From NCBI RefSeq assembly GCF_023715505.1, contig NZ_JAMBOH010000002.1:372001-436000 (forward strand): DNA of 64,000 nucleotides, read 5' to 3'. The notes beneath the pieces were generated by a model. The model ran no database searches. It was not told the DNA's origin and worked only from the letters and a program-made list of their open reading frames with translations. The DNA comes from Neobacillus cucumis. GTDB lineage: Bacteria > Bacillota > Bacilli > Bacillales_B > DSM-18226. The position numbers and the translations under genes are program-made. Shown here in pieces: positions 35,579 through 45,760 of this stretch (its first letter is position 1; each line of letters opens with the position of its first letter).

Positions 35579-36742
35579 TTATAATGATGCCCGGTAAATG
35601 GCTAGTACGTCGTCACGGTTTAGCTTTTTAAAGTTACCAAACTCCCCATTGACCATCGCACGGTCAGCCATCAATTCAATCTTGCTGTCATCAATATCAT
35701 AATCAGCCAAACGCGCAGGAGCCTCTATACTGTTCCAGAATTCACGCAGCTTACTAATTCCTTCTAAACCTGCTTCCTCCGCCGTCTTGCCTTCCGGATC
35801 TACGCCGAACACCCTGACAGCGAGCTTCTTAAAGCGCTCAGGTTTCACACTTAGATTATGCTCCATCCAGTGAGGGAATAGGATCGCCAATCCGCCGCCA
35901 TGTGGAATATCGTAGACTGCAGATACCGCGTGTTCTAAGTTGTGTGTTGCCCAATCGCCATGATAGCCCATATTTACCATACCGTTCAATGCCATTGTAC
36001 CGGCATAAAGAATCGTAGCACGGTGTTCATAGTTTTCAAGATCAGCTAGTAACTTAGGAGCTGTCTCCATTACGGTAATCAGCAAGGACTCACACATGCG
36101 GTCTTGAAAATCTGTATTTTCTTCTAGATGGAAGTAATGTTCTAACACATGGGACATCATATCAACCATGCCATAAATGGTTTGATTTCTAGGAACGGTA
36201 AAGGTATTTACCGGGTCAAGGATTGAAAATTTCGGGAATGTAACCGCACTTCCCCAGCCGTATTTCTCATTGGTTTCCCAATTCGTAATAACGGAGCCAG
36301 AATTCATCTCAGAACCAGTTGCTGCAAGCGTTAAAACCGTTCCAAACGGCAGTGCTTCATGTGCAGCGGTTTTCTTTATGACAATATCCCAAGGGTCTCC
36401 TTCATATTTAGCACCTGCGGCAATCAGTTTGGTACAGTCAATGACACTACCGCCCCCTACTGCTAAAAGGAACTCGATACCTTCTCTTTTACAAATTTCC
36501 ACACCTTTTCTAGCTGTTGAAATACGCGGATTCGGTTCCACACCTGAAAGTTCAAAAACCTGAGCTCCTATTTCAGCTAAGATGCCGATCACATTATCGT
36601 AAAGGCCGCTTTTTTTAATACTGCCGCCGCCATAAACAAGTAACACCTTTTTCCCATATTGCGGGATTTCTGTTTTTAATTGTTCTAGCTGGCCTTTTCC
36701 AAAAATCAATTTGGTTGGATTCAAAAATGTAAAATTCTCCAA
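35579..36742 (-). CDS. yugJ: Iron-containing NAD(P)H-dependent alcohol dehydrogenase (YugJ/YugK, BdhA type)
   Basis: 387 aa. GGGSIKKSG and [13 protein letters not shown] are the nucleotide-binding motifs; [12 protein letters not shown] and [16 protein letters not shown] with preceding [13 protein letters not shown] supply the metal-binding histidines and aspartate. It reduces aldehydes such as butyraldehyde to alcohols. The start is TTG 36742 with AAGGTG 7 nt upstream. Next to pgi as yugJ/yugK are in B. subtilis; which paralog it represents is not certain. Confidence 0.88.
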   Translation of the reverse strand: MENFTFLNPTKLIFGKGQLEQLKTEIPQYGKKVLLVYGGGSIKKSGLYDNVIGILAEIGAQVFELSGVEPNPRISTARKGVEICKREGIEFLLAVGGGSVIDCTKLIAAGAKYEGDPWDIVIKKTAAHEALPFGTVLTLAATGSEMNSGSVITNWETNEKYGWGSAVTFPKFSILDPVNTFTVPRNQTIYGMVDMMSHVLEHYFHLEENTDFQDRMCESLLITVMETAPKLLADLENYEHRATILYAGTMALNGMVNMGYHGDWATHNLEHAVSAVYDIPHGGGLAILFPHWMEHNLSVKPERFKKLAVRVFGVDPEGKTAEEAGLEGISKLREFWNSIEAPARLADYDIDDSKIELMADRAMVNGEFGNFKKLNRDDVLAIYRASL

Positions 36743-36822
36743 AGATAAACACCTTCCTTTTCAATTACTATTATTATTTATAATGTTCCATTTTGCAAAA
36801 AACTAGACTGTCGTCCTCGACC

Positions 36823-37981
36823 CCCTTCTTATCTGTTGTAGCTTGTGAAGACTTTGGCTTTCGGGGGTTATGACTCGGGCTTATCTGTCGGAGGGCCGGA
36901 TTCCTTTTCCCTTCGGGGGTTATGACTCGCTCTTATCTGTCGTAGCATCGGATGCCTTTTCCCTTCGGGGGTTATGACTCGCTCTTATCTGTCGGAGCAC
37001 CGGATTCCTTTTCCCTTCGGAGGTTATGACTCGCTCTTATCTGTCGTAGCACCGCATTCCTTTTCCCTTCGGGGGTTATGACTCGCTCTTATCTGTCGTA
37101 GCACCGCATTCCTTTTCCCTTCGGGGGTTATGACTCGCTCTTATCTGTCTTAGCACCGCATTCCTTTTCCCTTCGGGGGTTATGACTCGCTCTTATCTGT
37201 CTTAGCACCGCATTCCTTTTCCCTTCGGGGGTTATGACTCGCTCTTATCTGTCGTAGTGCCGGATTCCTTTCCCCTTCGGGGGTTATGACTCGCTCTTAT
37301 CTGTCGGAGCACCGGATTCCTTTTCCCTTCGGGGGTTATCACTCGCTCTTATCTGTCGTAGTGCCAGATTCCTTTTCCCTTCGGGGGTTATGACTCGCTC
37401 TTATCTGTCGTAGGGCCGGATTCTTATTCCCTTCGAAGGTTATGACTCGCTCTTATCTGTCGTAGCACCAGATTCCTTTTCCCTTCGGGGGTTATGACTC
37501 GCTCTTATCTGTCGTAGCACCGCATTCCTTTTCCCTTCGGGGGTTATGACTCGCTCTTATCTGTCGTAGGGCCGGATTCCTTTTCCCTTCGGGGGTTATG
37601 ACTCGCTCTTATCTGTCGGAGCATCGGATTCCTTTTCCCTTCGAAGGTTATGACTCGCTCTTATCTGTCGTAGCACCAGATTCCTTTTCCCTTCGGGGGT
37701 TATGACTCGCTCTTATCTGTCGGAGCACCGCATTCCTTTTCCCTTCGGGGGTTATGACTCGCTCTTATCTGTCGTAGCACCGCATTCCTTTTCCCTTCGG
37801 GGGTTATGACTCGCTCTTATCTGTCGTAGCATCGGATTCCTTTTCCCTTCGGGGGGTATGACTCGCTCTTATCTGTCGTAGCACCGCATTCCTTTTCCCT
37901 TCAGAGGTTATGACTCGCTCTTATCTGTCGGAGCACCAGATTCCTTTTCCCTTCGGGGGTTATGACTCGCTCTTATCTGTG
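36823..37981. repeat. 52-bp tandem array 1 (22 regular units)
   Basis: TGACTCG recurs at 36871, 36923, 36975, 37027 and onward to 37963 at exactly 52-bp steps, that is 22 copies with no insertion or deletion; a degenerate unit precedes at about 36823. Consensus in parts: TTATGACTCGCTCTTATCTG, TCGTAGCACCGCATTCCTTT, TCCCTTCGGGGG. Units differ by substitutions clustered in the TCGTAGCACCGCATT part. TATGAC and GTCGTA can pair with a 12-nt loop. No reading frame looks real. It fills the gap between the yugJ start and the rocG terminator. Confidence 0.97.
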
Positions 37982-38060
37982 CGTACTCTTGAATTCTTAA
38001 AAACATACTAGGAACGCTGACGTTTAACCATTTTCAAAGTTATAATTTTCCCTCGGTTAC

Positions 38061-38103
38061 AAAAAAAATTCCCTGTATCGATGTACGATACAAGGAATTT
38101 TTT
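38061..38103 (-). terminator. Terminator of rocDG-type operon, overlapping the rocG stop
   Basis: AATTCCCTGTATCG and CGATACAAGGAATT pair almost fully with T runs on both sides; the rocG stop codon lies inside the distal arm. Confidence 0.88.
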
Positions 38104-39373
38104 AGACCCAGCCCCTGAAAAGGGCCGCTTCTGCCAATTTTTTGACTCCCACCATATACGCAGCAAGACGCATATCGATATGGCTGCTTTGTGCCAGCTC
38201 ATAAATTCGCCCGAAGGCCCGGATAATTTGTTCTCGCAATTTTTCTTCTATCACTTCTTCATCCCAATAAAACCCCTGTTTGTTTTGAACCCATTCCATA
38301 TAGGAGACGATCACACTTCCAGCTCCAGCTAAAACATCGGGAATGAGCAAAATATTACGCTCAGAAAGAATATTTGTCGCCTCAAGTGTGGTGGGTCCGC
38401 TCGCAGCTTCTGCGACAATTTTTGCTTTAATATTGTAGGCATTTTCAGTGGTTATTTGATTTGCAATCGCTGCAGGTACTAAAATATCACATTCTTTTAT
38501 AATAAGCTCTTCGTTTGTCATCACGCTATCAAACAGCGTGGTAATTGTTCCAAAACTATCCCGGCGATCCAGAAGATAATCAATATCTAATCCATCAGGG
38601 TCATAAAGGGCACCGTAAACATCGGATATACCAATTATTAATGCCCCCGCGTCATGTAAAAACTTGGCGACATATCCCCCTGCATTACCAAAGCCCTGGA
38701 CAATCACCCGAGCCCCTTTGATTGAGATTCCACGCCTTTTGGCTGCTTCTTCAATACAAAGGGTAATTCCTTTTGCTCCTGCTTTTTCCCATCCCTCGGA
38801 ACCGCCCAGCACCAAAGGTTTTCCTGTGATAAAGCCCGGGGAGTCATATTGCCTGAGACGGCTGTATTCATCAAGCATCCAGGCGATAACCTGCGAGTTC
38901 GTATACAGCTCAGGGGAAGGAATATCTTTTGTTGGTCCGACCACTTGGCTGATCGCGCGGACGTACCCACGACTTAACCGCTCTAATTCTCCAAAAGACA
39001 TGGTCCTAGGATTACAAATGATTCCGCCCTTGCCACCGCCAAACGGCAGGTCACAAATTCCGCACTTCATGCTCATCCACATCGATAATGCCTTGACTTC
39101 ATCCTCGGTTACATTCGGATGGAATCGGATTCCCCCCATTGTCGGTCCGACTGCATCATTATGCTGGGAACGAAAGCCTTTAAAAATCTTAGTGGAGCCA
39201 TCATCCATCCGAACAGGAATCCTGACGGTGATGGATTTCAACGGTTCCTCTAAAAGATGAAACATATCTTGATGATATCCGAGTTTTTTTAAGGCATCGT
39301 GTATTACAATTTTTGTCGATGCAAGTAAATCCAATTGCTCAGCATCCACTGTCTCCTCATCCATCGTCACCAT
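38102..39373 (-). CDS. rocG: NAD-dependent glutamate dehydrogenase (RocG/GudB)
   Basis: 423 aa. GPTMGGIRFHPNVTEDE, MSMKCGICDLPFGGGKGGI with the catalytic Lys, and the Rossmann motif IVQGFGNAGGYVAKF are diagnostic; the C-terminal RGWV matches Bacillus enzymes. Converts glutamate to 2-oxoglutarate and ammonia. ATG 39373 has AGGGG 8 nt upstream; an upstream frame from 39427 would overlap rocD. Because rocD lies 25 nt upstream in the same direction, an arginine/ornithine catabolic role (rocG) is favoured over gudB. Confidence 0.92.
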   Translation of the reverse strand: MVTMDEETVDAEQLDLLASTKIVIHDALKKLGYHQDMFHLLEEPLKSITVRIPVRMDDGSTKIFKGFRSQHNDAVGPTMGGIRFHPNVTEDEVKALSMWMSMKCGICDLPFGGGKGGIICNPRTMSFGELERLSRGYVRAISQVVGPTKDIPSPELYTNSQVIAWMLDEYSRLRQYDSPGFITGKPLVLGGSEGWEKAGAKGITLCIEEAAKRRGISIKGARVIVQGFGNAGGYVAKFLHDAGALIIGISDVYGALYDPDGLDIDYLLDRRDSFGTITTLFDSVMTNEELIIKECDILVPAAIANQITTENAYNIKAKIVAEAASGPTTLEATNILSERNILLIPDVLAGAGSVIVSYMEWVQNKQGFYWDEEVIEEKLREQIIRAFGRIYELAQSSHIDMRLAAYMVGVKKLAEAALFRGWV

Positions 39374-39398
39374 GTTGGCACCCCTAGTTATTTCTTGA

Positions 39399-40598
39399 TT
39401 ATCCAAGTACTTTGTTAATTCGTTCAATGGCCCAGTCTAATTCTTCTTTAGTAATGATAAGCGGCGGTGCAAAACGAATGACTGTTTCATGTGTTTCTTT
39501 GCATAATAGTCCATATTCTTTTAGTTGTTCACAATATTTTCTTGCTGATTCTGTCAATTCTACTCCAATGAACAAACCTCGGCCGCGTACTTCCTTGATC
39601 TTTGGATTGTTGATTGCTTTCAATTTATTGATAAAGTACTCCCCAAGCTCCAATGATTTTTCGGCAAGTTTTTCGTCAACTAGAACATCTAGAGCCGCGA
39701 TGGAAACGGCACAGGCGATTGGGTTTCCTCCGAAGGTCGAACCGTGTGAGCCAGGATTGAATACGCCTAATACCTCTTTGTTGGCGACCACACAGGAGAT
39801 TGGAAAGACGCCTCCGCCAAGGGCTTTACCAAGGATATACATATCCGGTTCAATCCCCTCCCACTCGCTGGCAAACATTTTACCGGTCCGTGCTAAGCCT
39901 GCTTGAATCTCATCAGCAATAAATAGGACATTGTTTTCTTTACAAACATCGAATGCCGCCTTCATAAAGCCTTCTGGCGGGATGATAATCCCGGCTTCCC
40001 CTTGAATTGGCTCAATTAAAAATGCTGCTGTGTTTGGAGTAATCGCTGCTTTAAGCGCCTCTAAGTCCCCATATGGAATTAACTTGATACCTGGCAGCAT
40101 GGGGCCAAATCCACGCTTATATTCAGCATCAGACGATAAGGAGACCGCCGTCATCGTTCGTCCGTGGAAGTTCCCGACACAAGCGATGATTTCAGCTTGA
40201 TCTTCCGCCAAGCCTTTTACATCGTAGCTCCAGCGCCTTGCTGCCTTAACAGCCGTCTCCACTGCCTCCGCACCCGTGTTCATCGGCAATACCATGTCTT
40301 TGTTCGTTAATTTACACACTTTTTCATACCATGGACCAAGCTGGTCGTTATGAAAAGCGCGAGAAGTTAGCGTAACCTTATCCGCCTGATCCTTTAGTGC
40401 CTGAACAATCTTAGGATGGCGGTGGCCTTGGTTAAGCGCGGAGTATGCACTAAGCATGTCCATGTACTTGTTGCCTTCTGGGTCTTCCACCCAGACCCCT
40501 TCAGCGCGTGAAATGACGATTGGCAGCGGATGATAATTATGGGCACCATACTTCTCTGTTTGCTCAATCAATTCATTTGAGCTGTTTCTTGTATCCAT
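39399..40598 (-). CDS. rocD: Ornithine aminotransferase
   Basis: 399 aa, class III PLP aminotransferase. [16 protein letters not shown], the [11 protein letters not shown] segment (metal-free PLP contact), and [14 protein letters not shown] with the PLP lysine are all present. Transfers the delta-amino group of ornithine to 2-oxoglutarate, giving glutamate semialdehyde; the neighbouring glutamate dehydrogenase regenerates 2-oxoglutarate. AGGAGG lies 6 nt before ATG 40598. Upstream on the minus strand TACAAT could be a -10 box; a clear -12/-24 SigL promoter, as used for roc genes in B. subtilis, was not seen. Confidence 0.94.
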   Translation of the reverse strand: MDTRNSSNELIEQTEKYGAHNYHPLPIVISRAEGVWVEDPEGNKYMDMLSAYSALNQGHRHPKIVQALKDQADKVTLTSRAFHNDQLGPWYEKVCKLTNKDMVLPMNTGAEAVETAVKAARRWSYDVKGLAEDQAEIIACVGNFHGRTMTAVSLSSDAEYKRGFGPMLPGIKLIPYGDLEALKAAITPNTAAFLIEPIQGEAGIIIPPEGFMKAAFDVCKENNVLFIADEIQAGLARTGKMFASEWEGIEPDMYILGKALGGGVFPISCVVANKEVLGVFNPGSHGSTFGGNPIACAVSIAALDVLVDEKLAEKSLELGEYFINKLKAINNPKIKEVRGRGLFIGVELTESARKYCEQLKEYGLLCKETHETVIRFAPPLIITKEELDWAIERINKVLG

Positions 40599-40729
40599 GC
40601 ATTTTCCTCCTGTTTATTTCCGAATTCATGTATAGATACTTCTATTGTAGCCGAGCCATGAAAAAGAATGAACATTTTTTTCTATTAATTTTTTATACGA
40701 TCGAATTACATTTATAATTTCCAACAAAA

Positions 40730-40782
40730 ATAAAAAAAAATAAGCCTGGTCCAAAGATACAAAATGATCTGGCCCAGGCTTA
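40730..40782 (-). terminator. Terminator of yugI
   Basis: TAAGCCTGG (40741-40749) and CCAGGCTTA (40774-40782) pair; nine T follow on the minus strand. Confidence 0.85.
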
Positions 40783-40790
40783 GATTCTGT

Positions 40791-41189
40791 TTACTTTTTA
40801 ACTTCTTCCCGTGAAGATTGGTCAATCCATTCTTGCAGTTTATCTTTTAAGGTATTAAAACCTTGTTGCCCATCTGCTTCAGGAATGATCGCTGCAGCTT
40901 GACGTTTACGAGGCTTCTTTGGCTTAGCAGCCTGTTGTACCGGTGCTTCTTCAGTAGCACGGATAGAGAGGCCGATTTTTCCAGCTCCTTCATCTATTGA
41001 TAAGACTTTGACCTTAATTTCATCTCCAACTTTAAGATGTTCATTAATATCTTTTACATAACCGTGCGTGATTTCCGAAATATGAACAAGACCTTGTGTT
41101 TGATCATCTAACGCAACGAATGCCCCGTATGGTTGAATTCCTGTTACCTTACCTGTTAATATACTTCCAACTTCAATTTTTTCTGTCAT
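40791..41189 (-). CDS. yugI: S1-domain RNA-binding general stress protein (YugI/GSP13)
   Basis: 132 aa. Residues about 5-78 are one S1 domain (GSILTGKVTGIQPYGAFVAL, GLVHISEITHGYV). A basic Ala/Lys/Pro-rich linker and a short helical tail follow. Single S1 proteins of this kind associate with ribosomes. AGGAG lies 7 nt before ATG 41189. In B. subtilis yugI lies near yugJ; here rocD-rocG and array 1 sit between them. Confidence 0.9.
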   Translation of the reverse strand: MTEKIEVGSILTGKVTGIQPYGAFVALDDQTQGLVHISEITHGYVKDINEHLKVGDEIKVKVLSIDEGAGKIGLSIRATEEAPVQQAAKPKKPRKRQAAAIIPEADGQQGFNTLKDKLQEWIDQSSREEVKK

Positions 41190-41397
41190 GAAAACACTCC
41201 TAAGTAAATAATTATTTTTCCCTATATACGCATTAAAAAATTATATCATAAACCATGCCTTTAATCAAAATTATGGGTGAAATACGTACAGTCCTTTAAA
41301 CACCTTAACATAAAATTCATAAATGCATAAGGAAAAGGGAGTATTTCCATGATATACTAATAGTGAGAAAATATCTTTTTAGGATGAGGTGAACGGT

Positions 41398-41613
41398 ATG
41401 AATTCAATTGGGCAAAGCATCAAAATGGGCCGTGAAATGCTTAACATGACTCAAGAGGAATTAGCTCAAAAGATTAGAGTAGGAACCTCTACAATCGCTA
41501 AATATGAAGCAGGGGAACAAATTCCAAGTAATCAGACCATCTTAAAATTATCTACTGTTCTAGATATACCTGCATCTGAGTTATTACAGAAAAATACCAC
41601 TGTGAATCCGTGA
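41398..41613 (+). CDS. XRE-family helix-turn-helix protein
   Basis: 71 aa, a single Cro/C1 HTH domain: GQSIKMGREMLNMTQEELAQ, STIAKYEAGEQIPS and a C-terminal helix. ATG 41398 has GAGGTG 6 nt upstream. No effector domain, so a small DNA-binding regulator of unknown targets. Divergent from yugI and followed by its own terminator. Confidence 0.88.
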   Translation: MNSIGQSIKMGREMLNMTQEELAQKIRVGTSTIAKYEAGEQIPSNQTILKLSTVLDIPASELLQKNTTVNP

Positions 41614-41626
41614 AAATATTTAGTTT

Positions 41627-41652
41627 AAAACGGTATAATTTACCGTTTTTTT
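41627..41652 (+). terminator. Terminator after the XRE gene
   Basis: AAAACGGTA and TACCGTTTT pair perfectly, loop of five, then T. Confidence 0.9.
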
Positions 41653-41732
41653 ATTTTAATTCATTTTTTATGTATAAAAATGGGAGAAAAGGGAAAACTA
41701 ATTATAAAGCTTTCTAGTATTCCCCCTTTTTG

Positions 41733-41765
41733 AGAGGACAATCCAACAGGTTGTCCTCTTTTTTT
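41733..41765. terminator. Terminator of the yugE-like gene
   Basis: AGAGGACAA (41733-41741) pairs with TTGTCCTCT (41751-41759). The plus strand has seven T after it; on the minus strand the tract is AAAAAGGGGG-complement, so plus-strand function is stronger. Confidence 0.75.
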
Positions 41766-41793
41766 ACCGTTTATTCAACCAGCTTTTCTTAAC

Positions 41794-42057
41794 TTACAAT
41801 GAGCAGGATTGGTTTTCTTTTATGACTAACAAATCTATCGCAATTTTACGACATTCGTTGATTGGAATCACTTTTTCAAATGAAAATTCATAAATAGATT
41901 GAATCCGGTCTGCTAATTTTAAAGGGTCATCCAGCTCATGAACAGCTTGAATCGTATCAGCTATTTCTGTATCATAATCGCCACTGGCTAAGTGAAAAGG
42001 ATCCCATTGATTCAAGACGTCTACAAACTGCAGATTGGTCTGTACCTCTTTTCGCAT
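41794..42057 (-). CDS. yugE: DUF1871 family protein (YugE-like)
   Basis: 87 aa, acidic, helical: DVLNQWDPFHLASGDYDTEI, then LADRIQSIYEFSFEKVIP. This matches the B. subtilis YugE/DUF1871 family as I recall it. GGAGGGG lies before ATG 42057. Function unknown; position near other yug genes supports the name. Confidence 0.8.
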   Translation of the reverse strand: MRKEVQTNLQFVDVLNQWDPFHLASGDYDTEIADTIQAVHELDDPLKLADRIQSIYEFSFEKVIPINECRKIAIDLLVIKENQSCSL

Positions 42058-42104
42058 ATTTCCCCTCCATCCTTTTATATTACTATTCTAACAAATAACC
42101 GGGC

Positions 42105-43289
42105 CTAGTTCATCAAGGTTAAAAGCTTATCTAGGATTTGCTCACCAGTCAGGAGAGCCTCTCCACCGCCTTGGGCAAAGGAATCATTTCCTCCGCCCTT
42201 ACCATTAATCATCGGCAAAATCTCGCCGATTAGTTTTTTCATATTCTCTGTTCGTTCTTTTCCTTTTGCGAGAACCACTTGTAAGCGAGTCCCATCCGTT
42301 GAAACAAAAAAGACGAGACTGTTTTCATGATCGGAAACAACCACACGGGCCAGTTTCTGGAGCTCTTGGATTGTCCTGTTTTCAAAAACCTTCGTCACGA
42401 CAGGCTGATCTTTTCCTGCCAGCTCCTTCGCTTCATATTGGAGTAAATATTCTTTGGACTGTTCAAGTGCTTTTGTTAGTTGTTTCTCATTTTCCAATAA
42501 TCGGATGACAGCCTGCTGCATGCCCTTTTCTGGGGCATTTAAGAGGTTGGTTAATTGGTGTAACACGTTTTGTTTCTCTTCCAGCTTTTTGAGCACACGC
42601 AAGCCACAGGCAAATTGAATCCGGATATTTTTTCGTTGCTTTTCCCAATCTAAAATCTTAATGGCACTGACCTCACCGGTTGCCTTGGGATGCGTTCCGC
42701 CGCAGCCATTATAGTCAAAGTCGGGGATGATCACAAGCCGGATATCTTCTTTTACCTTTGTCTCTTTCCTTAAATCATATTGGGACAATTCTGCCTCTGT
42801 AACCCATTTTGTTTCAATGGGGCGGTTCTCGAGAATGATTTTGTTAGCAAGCTCTTCCGCTTTTAAGGCTTCTTCCTTTGTTAATTCTTCCGTCGCTAAG
42901 TCAATGGTTAGGTTTTCGGTTCCCATATGGAAGCCAACTGTTTTATAGCCAAACAAACGGTCAAAAGCAGCCGATAAAATATGCTGACCCGCATGCTGCT
43001 GCATATGATCGAATCTTCTTTCCCAATCAATCATACAGCTTACATCAGAATCTACGGCTTGTAATGGTGCGTCAAGATAATGACGAATTTCACCGTTAAC
43101 TTCTTCTACGTCAATAACCGCCCTGTCCGCGATTCGACCTGTGTCATGCGGCTGTCCGCCTCCGGTTGGATAAAAGGCTGTTTGATTGAGGACAACATAA
43201 TTTTTGCCCGTTTCATCGCTTTCTTGCTTTAAAATAGTTGCAGAAAAGGTATGTATGTATGCATCCTGATAATATAGTTTAGCTCGCAT
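42105..43289 (-). CDS. Alanyl-tRNA editing protein, AlaX-L type
   Basis: 394 aa. The TFYPTGGGQ-like NQTAFYPTGGGQPHDTG, the Zn motif HMQQHAGQHILSAAF (HxxxH) and CGGTHPKATGEV (Cys/His ligands) are those of the AlaRS editing domain. A C-terminal DHHA1 domain (about 300-390, with GKGGGNDSFAQGGG) is present but there is no aminoacylation domain, so it hydrolyses mischarged Ser- or Gly-tRNA(Ala) in trans. ATG 43289 has AGGGG upstream and starts MRAKLYYQDAY; a longer frame from 43331 lacks support. Confidence 0.9.
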   Translation of the reverse strand: MRAKLYYQDAYIHTFSATILKQESDETGKNYVVLNQTAFYPTGGGQPHDTGRIADRAVIDVEEVNGEIRHYLDAPLQAVDSDVSCMIDWERRFDHMQQHAGQHILSAAFDRLFGYKTVGFHMGTENLTIDLATEELTKEEALKAEELANKIILENRPIETKWVTEAELSQYDLRKETKVKEDIRLVIIPDFDYNGCGGTHPKATGEVSAIKILDWEKQRKNIRIQFACGLRVLKKLEEKQNVLHQLTNLLNAPEKGMQQAVIRLLENEKQLTKALEQSKEYLLQYEAKELAGKDQPVVTKVFENRTIQELQKLARVVVSDHENSLVFFVSTDGTRLQVVLAKGKERTENMKKLIGEILPMINGKGGGNDSFAQGGGEALLTGEQILDKLLTLMN

Positions 43290-43360
43290 TAGAATAAGCA
43301 CCCCTGATTGTTTTTGAATGGATGTTTTCATTGTCTAAAAAGATGGCCATGAAATCAAGC

Positions 43361-43404
43361 GAAAAAGAAGAACCTGTGCCTTATTTGAAAAGTACAGGTT
43401 CCTC
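43361..43404 (-). terminator. Terminator after the GGYPQM repeat gene
   Basis: GAAGAACCTGT and ACAGGTTCCTC arms pair with one G-T, with a T-rich tract following on the minus strand. Confidence 0.7.
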
Positions 43405-43427
43405 TTTCCACTGTTTATGTTATGCTA

Positions 43428-43793
43428 TTACTTATCTTTTTTCCGCTGGCCAGAAGAAGTTGGTAGTTGCCCTTGCATGGATCCGCCCATTCCGCCCATA
43501 CCTTGAGGAAAGCCCATTTGCTGCTGACCGCCCATCATTTGCGGGTAGCCTCCCATTTGTTGGGAACCTCCCATTTGCGGGTAGCCTCCCATTTGCGAAT
43601 GGCCTCCCATTTGTGGGTAGCCTCCCATTTGCTGGTAACCTCCCATTTGCGGGTAGCCTCCCATTTGCGGGTAACCCCCCATTTGCGGGTAGCCTCCCAT
43701 TTGTGGATAGCCTCCCATTTGTGGGTAACCTCCCATTTGCGGGTAGCCTCCCATCATTTGTCCTGAAAATCCGCCAAATTGTCTATTTTCCAA
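43428..43793 (-). CDS. GGYPQM-repeat protein, probably structural or spore-associated
   Basis: 121 aa. After [20 protein letters not shown] it has about thirteen tandem hexapeptides of the form GGYPQM with small variants ([18 protein letters not shown]), then a Gln/Met/Gly-rich end and a basic tail (SSGQRKKDK). The DNA repeat is 18 bp. The start is TTG 43793 with AAGGAGG upstream. Tyr/Gly-rich repeats of this kind occur in Bacillus spore coat or exosporium proteins; that role is inferred only. Confidence 0.8.
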   Translation of the reverse strand: MENRQFGGFSGQMMGGYPQMGGYPQMGGYPQMGGYPQMGGYPQMGGYPQMGGYQQMGGYPQMGGHSQMGGYPQMGGSQQMGGYPQMMGGQQQMGFPQGMGGMGGSMQGQLPTSSGQRKKDK

Positions 43794-43871
43794 AAAAAAT
43801 CGCCTCCTTACATTCTCGCTAATAGTGTATGTCCACTTTTTGGATAAGCTTAGATGGATACCTAGGGAAGC

Positions 43872-43903
43872 AAAAAAAATAAACTATCCGCTCGGGATAG
43901 CTT
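43872..43903 (-). terminator. Terminator of the sodC-like gene
   Basis: AGCTATCC and GGATAGTT (one G-T) pair on the minus strand, then eight T. Confidence 0.82.
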
Positions 43904-43908
43904 GTAAC

Positions 43909-44460
43909 CTATTGTTTTTCGTCCTGTGCCTTTTTTTGCTCAATCTTCTTTTCTTTAGAAATTTCACCACAGGCAATTCGATTTCCAGAATCCCCTGCCG
44001 GCTGGGTCATGCCATCATCTTTACCTTCATGAATAACAATGGAAGTCCCTTCTTTTGTAAACAGAGATTTTTTTCCGTTTTTTAAGGTAACATTCGGTGC
44101 CATTAGTTCAGCCTTTACGGACCCGTCATTCTCGACAATTAAATTGGGCAAATCTCCCGCATGAGCTCCTTTTGGATGCAAAAGACCATGCTGTTTATTT
44201 TCAGGATTAAAATGGTTCCCCGCTGATTTAAAATCAGGGGCCTTGCATGTACCAGATTCATGTATATGTATGGCATGTTCGCCTGCAGGAAGTCCAGTTA
44301 AATCAACGGTCATTTTAACACCGCTCGACTGCTCAGCAAGCGTTATGGTCCCGAGCGAATCTCCTGATGGATTATATACTTGTACGTCTAACTGTTTCAC
44401 TTCTTTTTCCATACACCCCGTAAGCAGGAGAAGCGGAATAAGCATCCAGCTTTTCTTCAT
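43909..44460 (-). CDS. Cu-Zn superoxide dismutase-like lipoprotein (YojM-like)
   Basis: 183 aa. Signal peptide with lipobox LLTGC (Cys at about 15), so membrane-anchored outside. The SodC fold motifs are present: [40 protein letters not shown] and GNRIACGEI, retaining most Cu and Zn ligands and the disulfide cysteines. B. subtilis YojM, the recalled relative, has reduced Cu binding, so activity is not certain. ATG 44460 has GGGGGG 5 nt upstream. Confidence 0.88.
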   Translation of the reverse strand: MKKSWMLIPLLLLTGCMEKEVKQLDVQVYNPSGDSLGTITLAEQSSGVKMTVDLTGLPAGEHAIHIHESGTCKAPDFKSAGNHFNPENKQHGLLHPKGAHAGDLPNLIVENDGSVKAELMAPNVTLKNGKKSLFTKEGTSIVIHEGKDDGMTQPAGDSGNRIACGEISKEKKIEQKKAQDEKQ

Positions 44461-44552
44461 AGTTTCCCCCCATTTAGACATTTTGAGAATAGTATCGGCA
44501 ATCAACTCTTGAACTATTCTAAAAGTGGAAACAAGTGCCTTTATGGAAAGAT

Positions 44553-44584
44553 AAAAGGAACAGTTGTATTTAACTGTTCCTTTG
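44553..44584 (-). terminator. Terminator overlapping the 69-aa gene stop
   Basis: AAAGGAACAGTT and AACTGTTCCTTT form a perfect 12-bp stem; the stop codon of the membrane protein gene lies in it. Confidence 0.88.
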
Positions 44585-44779
44585 CGTGGTTTGATTCTTG
44601 TTTATTTGATCTTCTAACTCTTTTGTTTTTAAGGCTTCCCGGTTGGAAATTTTGATAATGAGACGCATGGTTACTAATGCACCGATTAAAAAAATAACAC
44701 ACGTAATGGCTGCAGGAATGTATTCTCTTTTATCTTCAGGAAAGTACAAAAATAATGCTAGTACGGATGGCAGAAACAT
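44570..44779 (-). CDS. Small membrane protein, unknown
   Basis: 69 aa with two hydrophobic segments (about 2-12 and 22-42) and a charged C-terminal helix ([18 protein letters not shown]). AAGGGAG lies 7 nt before ATG 44779 and a terminator follows at the stop. No family recognised. Confidence 0.65.
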   Translation of the reverse strand: MFLPSVLALFLYFPEDKREYIPAAITCVIFLIGALVTMRLIIKISNREALKTKELEDQINKNQTTQRNS

Positions 44780-44852
44780 TTTTCTTCTCCCTTTCTCTTA
44801 AGGCACTAATAAGTTCACTTTATTATAGCAACAAAAAGAATTCCGTACCAAC

Positions 44853-44892
44853 AGAAAAGCGGAAGCGCCTTGACCAAGCGCTGGAGCTGGAC
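44853..44892 (+). repeat. Dispersed element, copy 6 (minimal form)
   Basis: AGAAAAGCGGAAGCGCCTTG joined directly to AAGCGCTGGAGCTGGAC: only the two ends remain. Confidence 0.75.
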
Positions 44893-44903
44893 ATTTTCAG
44901 AGT

Positions 44904-45653
44904 CTATTTTAATACTTTAATCCCTTTGATCACGACATCTTCCTCCGGTTTGTCCTTTGCATCCACTTTTACATCTGCAATTTTATCCACAATGTCCATT
45001 CCTTCGATCACCTGACCGAAAACGGTATGACGGTGGTCCAGCCATGGGGTACCACCGTTTTTATCATAGGCATCAATGATTTCCTTAGGATAGCCCGCCT
45101 TGTCCATTTGCTCTTTCATTGCAGGATCCAATGTTGTTTTCTGAACAATAAAAAACTGACTCCCATTCGTATTGGCTCCCGCATTTGCCATGGATAAGGC
45201 TCCGCGAAGATTGAAAAGATTTTCAGAGAATTCATCCTCAAATGGAGTTTTCCAAATACTTTCACCGCCGGTTCCGTTCCCCTTTGGGTCGCCGCCTTGA
45301 ATCATGAAGTCCTTGATTACCCGGTGAAAAATCAATCCATCATAGTATCCATCCTGACTGTGCTTAACAAAGTTTTCGACAGCCTTTGGAGCATACTCTG
45401 GGAATAGTTTAATTTTAATTGTCCCCATTGAGGTTTCCATTTCCACTAATTTTTCATTTTCAGCCACGTCTGTTGAAAGCTGCGGATACGTTGTGTCTGC
45501 CACTTGCTTTGCTCCTTCCTTCTGCTCTGTTTTTGGCGCTGTAGTTTTTGTGTTTTGTGATGCTTCGTCATCTTTCTTCTGGCTTGTCCCACACGCAGCC
45601 AACATTAGAACAGTCATAAATAAAAAAAATATGAATGGCCCTTTCTTTCTCAT
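44904..45653 (-). CDS. Cyclophilin-type peptidyl-prolyl isomerase lipoprotein
   Basis: 249 aa. Signal with lipobox LAAC (Cys 21), a charged linker (about 25-60), then a cyclophilin domain with [24 protein letters not shown] (residues about 104-127), GALSMANAG and SQFFIV. The active-site Arg (HRV) and Phe/Gln are kept. It probably assists folding of exported proteins at the outer membrane-face surface. GGAGGG lies before ATG 45653. Confidence 0.92.
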   Translation of the reverse strand: MRKKGPFIFFLFMTVLMLAACGTSQKKDDEASQNTKTTAPKTEQKEGAKQVADTTYPQLSTDVAENEKLVEMETSMGTIKIKLFPEYAPKAVENFVKHSQDGYYDGLIFHRVIKDFMIQGGDPKGNGTGGESIWKTPFEDEFSENLFNLRGALSMANAGANTNGSQFFIVQKTTLDPAMKEQMDKAGYPKEIIDAYDKNGGTPWLDHRHTVFGQVIEGMDIVDKIADVKVDAKDKPEEDVVIKGIKVLK

Positions 45654-45760
45654 TTATCATCCCTCCATTTTCTCACTTTAAACTTTTTGCACTATGTTTT
45701 TAATTTAGTCATAATGAAGGAGTGGAATCAAGTGAATTTTATACGATTGGGGTGGATGAC

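Noticed and set aside
36823..37981. CRISPR array
   Set aside because: The repeat has no unique spacers; the whole 52-bp unit is repeated with scattered substitutions, and no cas genes are in the window.
40599..40730. SigL (-12/-24) promoter upstream of rocD
   Set aside because: TGGCTCGGCT resembles the -24 element but the -12 TTGC is missing at the right distance.
43467..43766. Plus-strand frame antisense to the GGYPQM gene
   Set aside because: It is the complement of the 18-bp coding repeat; the minus strand has the ribosome site and terminator.
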